This document shows, piece by piece, positions 50,071 through 62,129 of a stretch of DNA of 64,000 nt (position 1 is the first letter of the stretch; the number at the start of each line of letters is the position of its first letter). The position numbers and the translations under genes are program-made. Under the pieces are notes generated by a model that searched no databases, was not told the origin of the DNA, and was given only the letters and a program-made list of their open reading frames with translations. The stretch is from Argopecten irradians (Eukaryota; Mollusca; Bivalvia; Pectinida; Pectinidae): NCBI RefSeq assembly GCF_041381155.1, contig NC_091138.1, positions 17,733,255 to 17,797,254 of the forward strand. The letters run 5' to 3'.

Positions 50071-51711
50071 GCCTGTCAATGTCAATAAGCAATTCTTTTA
50101 GAACACCCTCGTATGTCACGCAACACGACATTCGACTGTTTGCTTGTCGGCCAGTGAAAATTCACTCGATGGTCAGTGAATGTTGAATGTCATACGTTGC
50201 CTATGAAGATTTTGAATGTCGTATGTCGAGTAGTGCGACTAAGATGTATGTATACTTCTTTTAAATGTTGAGGACCGTATTTTGAGACACACAACATTAT
50301 TGAGCTATGTAATACTCGTTGACCAGCGAACTTTTTTTTTAAAATATAGTACATTGTATATTGAGATGTAAAGCATTCGATAATACGCTCGTCGACCAGT
50401 CATGTAAAAGATTTTGAATGTCGATGTATAGCATTCGATAATACGCTCGTCGATCAGTCCCGTAAAAGATAATGAATGTTAAACTACACACAGTTTCACA
50501 ATTATTAGTACCACTAACATAGCCCACAAAGTCACTAATAATTCCAAGTTGAATTTCTAGACGATTTTCTATCCATATTTAACAACATCGTTTTCGCTTC
50601 CGTCACATAAAAACGTTTTCTTTTGAAAATATAATTTGATCGATTTAGAAATTACATGTTTAATATCGAGCTTCAGTGTCCTTTGTTTAAGATTTCTGTT
50701 ATTCTAGATCTGCCAACACGACAAACACTCATTCGGTGACTATTTATTAAGATATACTTGCCATTTGTTTAAAGCCTTTTATACACAAAAAAACTATAAC
50801 ACTAAGCTGGATTTGATTGTTTTATTGTGACAGATTACAAATGATATATGGTGCGGCCAAAGCTTATACACTGTAGGGGATTGGAGCATGGATAGTTCTC
50901 CCTCTGTACCGATAGTAACGTACGGAATCATTATAGTAACTCTTGGAATGCTATAAAGATGGTCTCTAACAATGTTCTCAACTTACGTTTGCCCTCCATA
51001 TACCGTTACGTACACATTTTCAGGAATATTTTCATATTACCAACAATACATTCCAGTGAGATAGAACTACAAAAGGTGGAAGTTACAATGTTACCGAGTC
51101 ACAACACGAACATACTGCAGTCTCCCAAAACACGCATGCACTTACACACCGCATACACGAGAGGTCGCCCTTAGATGACCCTGGTTGTTATCCAACATGT
51201 TATTATTACCTTCTATACTGTATCATTGAATTTTTACTCATCATATACAGCTATTGTTAATCTTTGTTAAGGCCTGCTACCTTTCCGAAACGGCTTTAAT
51301 TTATAAAATGGGAATAATAAACAAGATTTAAACAATCAAATGTTAATTTTCTTAACAAGGGTTATCTTATGTTTCCCGTTGCCGTCCCAATAGTCGTGAC
51401 TATCACTGCACCAAATTGCAAAATGTCAATGAAATGGAACTTCAATGTTAACATAAATTACACAGGGAATATCGCATTTGTTTCATATTGAAACCTCATC
51501 TTGAGCTATTGATATCAACTTTCCTTTGTTTTTATTGTTTTTAAGAAACTTTTAATTTTTGTTTCGGAAAGCTAGTGGGCCTTTACTTCAGCATAATGCG
51601 TATCTGTACTGTCTTCAGGAGAAACACTCACCCTTCACTCTTGTCGATCATTCGGATTAAAATCTAGATCCTCATTCTCACCCCGCTTCTCTATCAAACG
51701 TAGTGACTAAC

Positions 51712-51877
51712 AGAATTTCACATGGGTCTGTCAAATGGACAGGGATATCTCAACCCGACTGAAAGATTTCGGCTAATAATATAATCAATAAACCCGAGGC
51801 TTGCCGAGGGTTGATGGCGAAAGTCGTCACGAGGGTTGAGATATCCCTGTCTACCTGACTGAACCATGTAAGATTCT
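51712..51877. repeat. Foldback element, copy 1
   Basis: GGACAGGGATATCTCAACCC at the left and GGGTTGAGATATCCCTGTC at the right form a long inverted repeat around CCCGAGGCTTGCCGAGGG. Confidence 0.7.
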
Positions 51878-52052
51878 TTTTCTCCCATACTTTAACGAGA
51901 AATGGTGAAAATTCAGTCGACATGAACGTTATACTGTCCGTAAAAATGATCGTAGCATGTATTGATGACGTCACTGTCTAGCGCGTGTGAGCTGTCTTTT
52001 CCCTACTCCGGTAAAAGACAGTTATCTTTTCCCTAGCAACCGCGGGATTAAT

Positions 52053-52207
52053 AGAATCTTACATGGGTCTTTCAAGTGGACAGGGATGTCTCAACCCGAG
52101 TGAAAAATTTTGGCATGTCAACCCGAGGCTTGCCGAGGGTTGATGGCCAAAATCTTTCACGAAGGTTGAGATATCCCTGTCCATTTGACAGGTCCATGTT
52201 TGATTCT
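52053..52207. repeat. Foldback element, copy 2
   Basis: Same structure as 51712-51877. Both are followed by TTTTTCTCCCATACT and, further on, by TGTCTAGCGCG...GAGCTGT, so the unit was duplicated in tandem at about 340 bp. Confidence 0.7.
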
Positions 52208-53381
52208 TTTTCTCCCATACTAGCTTATTAGAAAAAAAAATTCAATTGCCTTCCAGCTTTTTCATCGCCATTATCACTGGAACGTAGTTATGCGTCAAAA
52301 TTGATGATGTCACCAACAATACACGTCGCGGTTACGCCGCATATATTGATGACTTCACGTAATTGTCTAGCGCGAATGAGCTGTATTATACCCCTAGCAG
52401 TGTAAGAAAACCCTGTCAAGTATGGGAGAAAATATGGATCTAAATTTTCTTTTCTAATTACTCAGTAATAATAATATCACTTATATGCTCCGCTATGGTT
52501 TGGATACACCTGACTTATCTCACCTTTTCACAATAATTGTAACGGTTTCATATCTCTCATTCAATATGTACACTTTTACACGACAGGGTAGATTCTCTCC
52601 ATACGGTCGAGGGGAACTGCCTAGAGGATTGCTTGTGCATGCAGTGAGAAACACTAGTTGACGGACGCAGCAAAGACAAATACACTTGCCAAATATAGCT
52701 AGGATTGTGGAGGAGAACAGTGCAAATGGTTAAATACTCTCTTTGTCTTTTCGGAACATAGAAAACAATATGTACAAAGAATGAGCAACCGTATTCGTTC
52801 GTATGCATACATATTGACAATGACTGCTGATCAAACAGCACCATTGTGGTCTTATTTCCAAACATTAGGATGGTAGATTCTACCCATGTTCGGTAATCAC
52901 CCTGCTAAACGCACCACCATTGCTGGAAACAGGGTTTGGTCATAGGCAACAAATGTAGTAGGAGCGGGAAAATGCACGGTCAAACCGGGGTTCGATTCCG
53001 ATCCAGAACCGTCACACATATATTCTGAAGTATGCTGAAAGAGTATACATGACCTTGATGAGAAAACGCCGCTATTCGTTGGTAAAATGCACGTTTTGCA
53101 CAAAAAGAACCCAATAAACATATCAGAATACATTACAAGGTCATTGCGCTCCTCTTTTTGAAGACGATCCATGTTTTTACACTTACTTCATGTGTTATTT
53201 TTATGTATATCAATATTTCCATGTTTGCAAAATTAGTTGCGGTATGACTGCTGTTCCCACGTTGCACATACCAGTGCCAGGGATTAAAATCCCGGTACCG
53301 AAATAAGGCTCACAGAAGCATGTTTATATAATGATGATGAAGGCTGCCTTCAACACTAACACAGAATCTCGTGGTCCCAAG

Positions 53382-56300
53382 TTAATCCCGGATATCCGGT
53401 TTCTTTGGCCGGAAGTAGACATATCTAGTCAACATAGATACAATACAAGGCATCTGTTTGATGTTTTCTGTAAACTCCTCATCGGTACATGACTCGAATT
53501 CGTAAGTCACTATTCGGTTCACTTGGGTTAGCATGTGAAGGAGCTCCATTTTCGGTCCATAATTTTCCAGTACAATACACAGTGCCTGTATGAACCAGGA
53601 ACCATCCTGGTTATTCCTCCAGGAGTAGCAACCTGGAAAAGAACAAAACTAACTGTAACAAGAGTTAGTGTAGCGACCAGACCGGGGTTCGAACCAAGGA
53701 CCTTCGAATGCTCTACCAATTGCGCCATCTGGTCGACCGAAATTTCGCTGCACTCCTTCATTCTTTTCCCAAGTTTTCATCCCAAATACACAATTTTCAA
53801 GTTCGCATTATCATATTCCATGCTACGTGTATTCTCAATGTTTGAAGCAGTGGTTGGCAAGCTTGTCAATTTTGCAAGAGAAAAGATAATATTCATGAAT
53901 AAGTAACCTTAAAATCACAATACATTAATAGTTGTGACTTCGCTATTTTACCAAAGTAGCATGCACAGCAGAACGTTGACGTATAAAAGAAAATACTCTT
54001 ATTTGAGTTGATATGAAGGTTAGGGATATTCTTCCCATCTCAAAAGAGATAATAAAATGGTCTAAAAACCCCGACAAGCTTCGAGTATTGCTTCATTTCG
54101 TGACTCTGGGATAGAATATATCTATCCTTCATAGTCTTAATAGTATTTACCTGGAACAGTGGAGTAAGAAAACAAAAAATCTGCCTCCACAGGAATTTTC
54201 CTTAGTGGATGAATACAGGAATCGAAATCTTCAGAGTACCCACTTCTGTCGGACACACTGTCCGTGAGGTCAAGTGAAGCTTCATTGGTTATTCCGCGGC
54301 AGGCCTGATAAAACAATCAACAGAATAATTCACTAACAGATAACTAAATTAACTTGGGTTTGGTGGGCCGCATGCCCAGAATAATCAGTGCTCTACTGAA
54401 TAACAATTAATGATGGAGTGGTTTGTGGTAATGAGAATATCCGGTTACCGACAAAAAGCTCTTTTTCAGATACATTGTTGGTAATTGTTATATCCATTGA
54501 CCACACGTGAGCATTGTCTAGATAAAGACTGCACAAAAAAGACAGAAACACTAAAACCATTAAACAGATGTTTGCTTGGTGATGCCAGGTAGGGAAGGTG
54601 TTTGTGAGGAAATGCGAACAAGGTAAAAACTAGTATAGAAGCTAAAAGGAAAAAGAAATAAATATAAAAACTTGTATAGCAGCTAAAAAAGAAAAGAAAC
54701 AAATATAAAAACTAGTATAGCAGCTAAAAAGAAAAGAAATAAATATAAAAACTAGTATAGCAGCTAAAAAAAAAAAGAAATAAATATAAAAACTAGTATA
54801 GCAGCTAAAAAAGAAAAGAAATAAATATAAAAACTAGTATAGCAGCTAAAAGAAAAAAGAAATAAATATAAAAACTAGTATAGCAGCTAAAAGAAAAAAG
54901 AAATAAATATAAAAACTAGTACAGCAGCTAAAAAAAAAAAAAAAGAAATAAATATAAAAACTAGTATAGCAGCTAAAAGAAAAAAGAAATAAATATAAAA
55001 ACTAGTATAGCAGCTAAAAGAAAAAAGAAATAAATATAAAAACTAGTATAGCAGCTAAAAGAAAAAAGAAATAAATATAAAAACTAGTATAGCAGCTAAA
55101 AGAAAAAAAGAAAGAAATATAAAAACAAGTACAGCAGCTAAAAGAAAAAAGATATAAATATAAAAACTAGTATAGCAGCTAAAAAAAAAAAGAAAAAAAT
55201 GCTAAAGTGCGAAACTTTTTAATTCAATAACGTGATTTTTTAATGTTGATTAAATGAATTTTCAGAATCTTGTAATTGCTCTAAACAAAAGCTGAAATAC
55301 GATTAACGACACACATGGGGTTAGATTATCCCACTTACAACACCTCCCCAGATAATGGACATGCTTTATGTGTTATCATTCGCTATCTACCGTGGATAAA
55401 GTTATATTGATTTTACTAAATTGAAAGAACGTGGTCCTCATTTTGAACATATCTATTAACATATTAAAACACTTTCCCCTTAGACACTTTCATAATGATT
55501 AAACATCTTGACAACGAAGCAGAAGGCCAATTCACATCGAGAGCAACCATTAGTACAACGAAGAGACTTGGAGGTAGCACTGTAAGCATTAGATCAAACT
55601 GGATTTCAAGCGTTAGATATAAACCGTAATTCAACCTAATATGACATTGTTTAGGGTCATCCATGGTCGGGTCTCACGGTTGATTGCATTTCGTTAGGCT
55701 ACGGCTACTCTTATCACTAATTTACCAAAGCAAAAAGCATCGTCGGAGACCCACACTTAGCGCGCGCTCATGCTAAGTGCAGCGACGCATAGTGCAATCT
55801 TACATTATTTCTGGTGACCATCCCATAACGGATGTAGAACTATAAAGTTTATTTATATTAATCCAACTGGCCTTTTTAAATTTAATATTTAAATCTATTT
55901 GATTGACATATCAAGTTTTCTTGTGTCGTAACTAGATTTGTTTCACTTAATAAGGATGTATAATTGCCTGTCTTTGATACAATCAGACGATTGCTACCGA
56001 CCTGAAGGAAGAATAGTTTTGGCTTGCCGACGAGTGTCGGACAGCGCTCACCCTTGAAGGGTACAATAAGCATCTCTAGTGGCAGTATACCGTCCGTGGC
56101 GTAGATACGTCCTTCAATGCCATGACTGAGGATGGCGCACCCGAAACAGTCACAGTCCGAGTGGTCGTACTCTGAGGCTGCAAAACAAATCACTATGCTA
56201 CATGCAGAATATGGAGGTTAAGTTACACTTGATGATACCCTAGCTACACAATGACATACTTTATGTCGCACTGCCTTGGGAACGACGATTAATAAACACT

Positions 56301-57293
56301 TTTGTATCGACCAGTCTGCTTTTGATGTATTTTCTGTTGTAAACAAGTTTCTGATCCTATTCCTGTAGCTGATGGCATGATGCATTTGTTCTATCTAATC
56401 GCCTTATCGCATCCGATGTACCCAAACAGAACTGTCAGTATATGGATTAGTCCTATTTTATAGCATTTGGTATCATTTATTCAACTTATCACCAAGCCTT
56501 TCATGGTACGACTTCACGCATCATCCAGTATTCATCTGGATCTTACATTTGTAGTGCAGTGTAATTTGACCAGGCTGACACCCTTTAAGAGGGGATCGGC
56601 AATATATTTTAGTTAAATAGCACTACAAAGTAGACAACATTTCAATATCTCGTTGTAAAGATATACTACAGCCTATACCACCATGGAATCAACGGATTTG
56701 CCATAGATAAAGGCGAGCCCAGGACGTCAATGTGAAATTCCGGCTAATTTGTTTCACTTGACAACAAGCAGACCAGTAGTAGTGCAGAAAGTTACAAGAT
56801 TCTTTAAACAACACCATCCCAATTATTTGCCATCCTCTTCAAACACATATATACAACTAACACTGATCTACCATTATTGACTCAGTTGTGACTGTTCCGC
56901 AACCTACTACTATAGAGGTAATTTACTTCTTCCCGAAGGAGAACCTGTTATTATTGTCCATCCCTTTCTGAGATGACTTCTTTCTTTCTTAACGCTTATT
57001 TAAAGCCTATGAATGTCAATCTCAACTATTTTCTTCTGTTCTTACCATCGTACATAATCTTGGTGATTTTGGAGCTTGCCACGTCATTGTAACGCCGAAC
57101 TTCAAACCCCAAGTCCTGGAATCTTTCCTCTAGACGTTCCGCGTCAACATTGGTACCTTCACGGGTCACCTGTCCCGTAGAAGGGTGGAAGTTCTTGTTG
57201 TTGATGATCAAGAACAGGCCTCGTTTGTGGTAGTTAAAGTTGTACTCGTTCGGCTCTGAAGGTGCACCAGGTCTGACTGAGCGGCGGTCTCCA
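53382..57293 (-). CDS. Executioner caspase (caspase-3/7 type), four 3'-terminal exons
   Basis: Cysteine protease that cleaves after Asp in apoptosis (family knowledge). Exons on the minus strand: 57046-57293, 56002-56177, 54151-54304, 53382-53632, phase-consistent, stop TAA. Visible product about 276 residues: large subunit with [19 protein letters not shown], the S1-pocket Arg in TREGTNVDA, catalytic His in ILSHG, and catalytic Cys at the exon junction forming LFFLQ-ACRG. An inter-subunit linker with several Asp (LTDSVSD) follows, then the small subunit with [21 protein letters not shown] (second pocket Arg) and GSWFIQ. All residues needed for activity are present. The first visible exon starts in phase 2 at DSGDRRS, so at least one upstream coding exon (prodomain) exists; I could not place it in 57294-64000. 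The minisatellite at 54624-55200 and an LTR-like relic at 53654-53752 are in its introns. Confidence 0.92.
53654..53752 (-). mobile_element. Diverged LTR/tRNA-like relic in the last caspase intron
   Basis: On the minus strand it runs from TGCAGCG to CTTGTTACA. It contains GACCAGATGGCGCAATTGGT, the A-box-like GGTAGAGCA, the B-box GGTTCGAACCCC and the shared GTCGCTACA motif. The ends resemble those of the TRIM LTR, but I see no target duplication. Its end is 21 nt from the final caspase exon acceptor (53632), sense to the caspase. Confidence 0.6.
54624..55200. repeat. A-rich minisatellite of about 37 bp in a caspase intron
   Basis: About 15 copies of ACTAGTATAGCAGCTAAAAG followed by AAAAAGAAATAAATATAAAA, with length changes only in the A runs. 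Lies between the caspase exons at 54151-54304 and 56002-56177. Confidence 0.9.
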
Positions 57294-60200
57294 CTGTCAA
57301 CAAGATTCACAATATTTTAGACAATATATTACAATAATGATGTTAGCGGCACGAACACTGAATCTCCGCATACCATATATATTTAGCTCATACCACCTGT
57401 ATTTAAGACATTTGATCAAAATGTATCTATCTGTTTGTTCTCGCAAGCATGCTTCAATATTCCTATCGTGATGTTTCATTTTCATAGTTAAGAAACCATA
57501 TCGTGATATTTCATTTTTATAGTAAAAGATGCTCCACCGCTGACAAATGGTATTATTTCACTATCAAAAACAGGGGCAAACGATTTAGTATTTTTCTTCA
57601 GTTACAAAAGTTACTTACATTACACGATTACCACCTTTGAAAATTTTGAACTTCTAATTTTACATTAAGTTAAAAATATGGAAAATAATTAATTGCATCC
57701 CGAAAAAATTCTGTGTCACTTTATCCTATATGGATTGAAATACTGATTGCGTATGCACCAAAGGCAAAATGAATTATTTTATTATACTTTTTGTGTTTAT
57801 AAGACATATATAAACACGATTAAACACCAATTATTGTTCAAATGATGAATGCCAATTATGAACTGTCGGAGGTGGAGCATCTTTAAGACATACTAGATTG
57901 CCAAACTTATGACGTTTGCTTCTTGCAGCGTATAAGCTTTCCAAAGACATGACTTGAATATCAAAATTCTAATGGCTAAATGTAATGAGTAGAAGGCTTT
58001 ATGTTGAAAACTAATGACAATGAATATAGGTATGTTTAACATTAATTTGTCTCAGTACAATCCTTAAGTAGTATCCGAGAACACCTAAAAGGGCAATGAA
58101 CGTTAATAGGCTTACGCATTCGGCAAATCTGGTTTAAAACCATTTTATAAGAGATTTATCAAATCATTTGATGTAGCTCACTGAATATCTATATTGTGAT
58201 AGTACTAAATCATGAGATAATCTGTATGATCGTAAACGCGAATCATTTGATGCCCCAACACTTCCATTTTGGTGTGTTGGATATAAAATGCCAATGACTA
58301 TGTTGCTAAATGAGGAGCTGAGGCGGGGATCTATCGACAAAGCATGCTTGATTTTGAATTATCTGATAGTATAGTGGAAACTATATATAGATATTTACGA
58401 CAGTTTGTAATAGAGTCCCTCACCTACTGATGGAAGGGGTTCGAAAATGGCACGACATTTGCCCTGTACAAAAAAGAAACTAAGCCTCGGAGTAAATATA
58501 AATTGGCTTCTATTGATTTTAATAATGACGGCAAGAGACTTTATTTGTTTACCAATATAACAAATGTAAATGATTCGCCGGTGGCTGACTGGCCTATAAT
58601 AACCCGTAATGTATATCGTATGCGGTCACTGGCGATCGATTCGTATAAACGGCCTAGCAGCATTTCAAAACAGATGAAGGATTGATGATGTCATACATAA
58701 AATGGAAAGCATGCACGTGGGTCTGAAGGATGACTAAATATGACGGCTGCCGGTAGAACATCAATCAAACGTTTGTATTGAAGCAATATACATGCATGTT
58801 TCTATCAACCGACTGCAGTCAGCCTAGAGACTTCAGATTTCCCCTCAGTATACCAAGGTGCCAAATGGCCCGGAAGCGAGCTTTCTGCTCTTACATTACA
58901 AACGCATTAAACAAAGCCATGTTGTGTTGTTGTAATCCGTTAAACTTGCGTGTGGAACCGATACACTGCAGAAGCTTAAATTGGTTGTCACCATTTACTA
59001 TGGCGATATTCTTTTTGTATCTCATATCATTCTCTAAACGTTGGCACGAGACGTAAAACAGCTGACAAAAAGTTCCCGTCTCTTATTTCGGAAATAACCG
59101 ACACAGCTTTATATAATGCATTAATTAAACCATCATAGGTCACTGTTTGATCAGATAGTCGCACATGCAAGTCTCAATGGTAAATGGTAAGGCCAAATGA
59201 AAACAAAGAAATCAGTCTCGAGAGAGGCTAGGTATCTGTGAATGTGCCATCATTTAGTTCTCATGGGAATGTTATTAGCTGTTTCTTTGTATGGTCATAG
59301 TAGACGGCGTCAAAAATTTGAAAATAAATATTTGTTTCTATTTCTTTCTTTAAGAAAGTCATCTCCATATCGTCAGCTCGCCATTGAATTCTTTGAGGAA
59401 TTTTACGTTCTTTCTTAGACAAAGACAAGTCAGTCTATGAAGGACAGCTCCTGCTTCTTCTTATGCAGTGAGTGTTTAGAATCTAGTCCGATCGTTCGAA
59501 GTAGCACTGTAACCAGATGTGGGTCAATTTGATGCCTTTTGCAGTGTGTCCAAATGAGAGAGCACGATAAAGAAGGGAGGGTATTGGCAAGCACCACTAA
59601 TTACTGCAAATGTGAATAAATGTTTAAATGTTTAAAAAAAAATCGCATTTACACATTGAAGCATTTCACGATGTTGTTATTTTTGCGATTAATACGCCAG
59701 TTGTCTTTTTGCAGTATTTCATTAATAGAAGATAGAAGAAAAAAATGGAGTTTAAAAAGTCTCCGCGTAATTAGCGTCATTTCCCCCTCACGACATGCTA
59801 ACAGTATTAGCAGTTATTCAACATATTTTACTTATTGAACTGCTAATACTCACACATGGAATCGTCGTAAGTATTAGTTTTTGAGATATGATATATATAT
59901 TATATCCAAATTGATGAAATATATGCGTGCAAATGGTGTAATAACACTTTTATAATTCTTTTGCTTGGTTGTATTAACTTTTTATTTTACGTCTTTTTAG
60001 TCTCAGTAGTGAGAATTAAGCTTGGGTAAAAGGGGGAAATTTGATGATCAGTACTCGCCCCGTACAAAACACAAATGCTTCATACGACGATATTAGGCCT
60101 ACTCCATACGTCATATTATACTAAAAGTATATTATGTCTGTGTTTATGCAGTCTTCTTCCACCTGGTTTCATGTGAAACATATACACCACCAGACGTTAT

Positions 60201-62129
60201 CTTTCAAAAGTATCTAATCGCGTTAACCTCAAATTGTCAGGAGTTGTACTTTACAGGACAGTATTACCTCACTCACCATCAATATTCACCAGCATCTCTG
60301 CATATTGACATTGACATTACAAGACGGCGGCAACAGGCTAACCCAGTGAATACTACGTACGAATTGTGACCTGAATATGATGTGCGAGAAAATGAGTGAG
60401 TTATTCCGTTATGTATGAATGTTGTCGCGACGGCAATCGATTCTGTGGGCCTCTGTGAAATCCTTCACTGCTGATCGTTTGCCTTTTTCCTTCTAAAAAA
60501 CTTGGAATATTGATTCCAATCGTTTGTCTTTACAATAAAAGACGGCATCAAGTTCTGCCGTGAGTCAGGGAATGCCAAGTACAACAGCTGGCAGCAAGCT
60601 GTCGGTAAACTGGGATTCGGAATAATGTTTTCACAACACTTTGTCATGTTTTCTAGTCGCTATCAAAATATTTTCTTCTTATATGAAAAAAATGTGTCGC
60701 AAAAATAGTGTTTCAGAATTATTAATTCTTTCTCTTATTAAAAAATGTTTCAAAATCCTCATCTTTCTAAATGCTCCCAAAAAAGTATTGTTTTATAAGG
60801 ATTATTAAGATTTTCTTCTTATACAAAAAATGTGTTTCAAAATGTTCTTCTGATTGTAATGCAACAATTGATATATCGAACTGTTAACAATGCTGTGGCA
60901 TGCAAACGATTGTTTTTCTTCATCCACAATATAACTAGTCAAAGATTTACTAAACAAATTGTTCTCTCTTCATCAATAATGTAACTTGTCAAACATTTTG
61001 GTTTGTTTTCTCTTCATCCATAATGTAACTTGCCAATAATTTACAAACTAAACTCCTTTCTATTCAACCATGTTGTAACGTATCAACAATTTACAAAATT
61101 TTTCTCTTTTTTTCAACCGTTTGGAAACTATTCTCTTTTCAGTCATCATGTTGTGACTAATCAACAGTTTCTACAGCGAATTATTTTCTCTTTAACTATG
61201 TTGTGACATGTCAATCACATCCAAAATATTGTCTCTGGACCTATATACGGTGTCAATTTGTCAACAAATTAAGCTATGAATCACATAACCACTTTCCGAA
61301 CAAAAAGCGCAAATTAAGGATAGCACTACATCCATGTAGTAGTCGCTGAGCTGTATGCAATCTCCTATTAATCCTATCAATCAATAAAAAATAAGTGCAA
61401 GTGATATTATTGGACGACGTCGGCATTAATTCCGTCGACGAAAAAAAAGAAGTACATGTTCTTGAAAATACACACTTCTCTAACTAGGTATTCGTAAGAC
61501 AATTAAGTACACGGGAACACGTATAAAGACATACACACCGTTTCGCTCTCATTACATATAATGAGTATCACAATCATGGGGCATGTCAAGTGCATTTTAC
61601 ACCTTCACTTGAAAATAATCAAATTAATTGCTAATTCGGCGCCTTTACGAATCGATATTCGAATTACTAATTCCTTATATACACGTGTTCCTTTAATTAT
61701 ATACATTGTCATTTATTCAGCAGTTTCCAAGACACAAAGAACAAAATTAAAGAAAAACAATTTTTTAAACCGGACATTATCTTCCTGTGCTATTTCCCGA
61801 CAAGGATGATGATTCATTCCAGTATTTATAATGTATCTAATATAAAGACTCATCGTTTTTAGAAAATGGCGCTGACGTGTAGTGGACTTTCCAAGTCCTG
61901 AGCAAATGATGTGTCATAAAGTCCTGTATACATAATTAGACTTATGTCTGCTAAATGGATAGCGAGGATTACTGGCTCTATCCTGATAACATTATCGCAC
62001 GTTACCTACAAATCAATAAAGAATCCTACAAACAGGTAGCTTAGTAGATAGGGGAACGTCGCATAGACGTATCGGTACTTCAAAGAGGAATCACTAGGAC
62101 TATAAATCTCTCTTATCTGGACATAGAAA
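57294..62129. other. Upstream caspase flank/intron, mostly single-copy
   Basis: Contains the MITE at 57523-57886 and a 48-bp hairpin at 59803-59850 (AGTATTAGCAGTT and its complement). A GC-richer minus-strand segment with an ATG and a GTGAGT-type donor at about 60278-60330 (MLVNID then donor) could be a 5' exon. It cannot join the first known caspase exon in phase directly. No other coding evidence. Confidence 0.35.
57523..57886. mobile_element. MITE copy 2 (GATGCTCCACC family)
   Basis: Same family as 152-511, in the same orientation. Inverted ends TAAAAGATGCTCCACCGCTG and GTGGAGCATCTTTA. It lies 230 bp upstream of the first visible caspase exon, in an intron or the 5' flank. Confidence 0.75.

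Larger units (their letters stand above)
48001..53381. other. DAGLB-caspase intergenic region
   Basis: Convergent gene tails flank this 5 kb. It contains the dispersed repeat at 48857, the mariner relic and two foldback elements (51712, 52053). Diverged repeat-like motifs (GTCGTATGTTG, CTCGTTGGCCACTGAAAAT) occur around 48120-48500 and 50100-50470. A lone B-box-like GGTTCGATTCC lies near 52988. The caspase 3' UTR must lie just left of 53382. No coding exon recognised. Confidence 0.5.
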
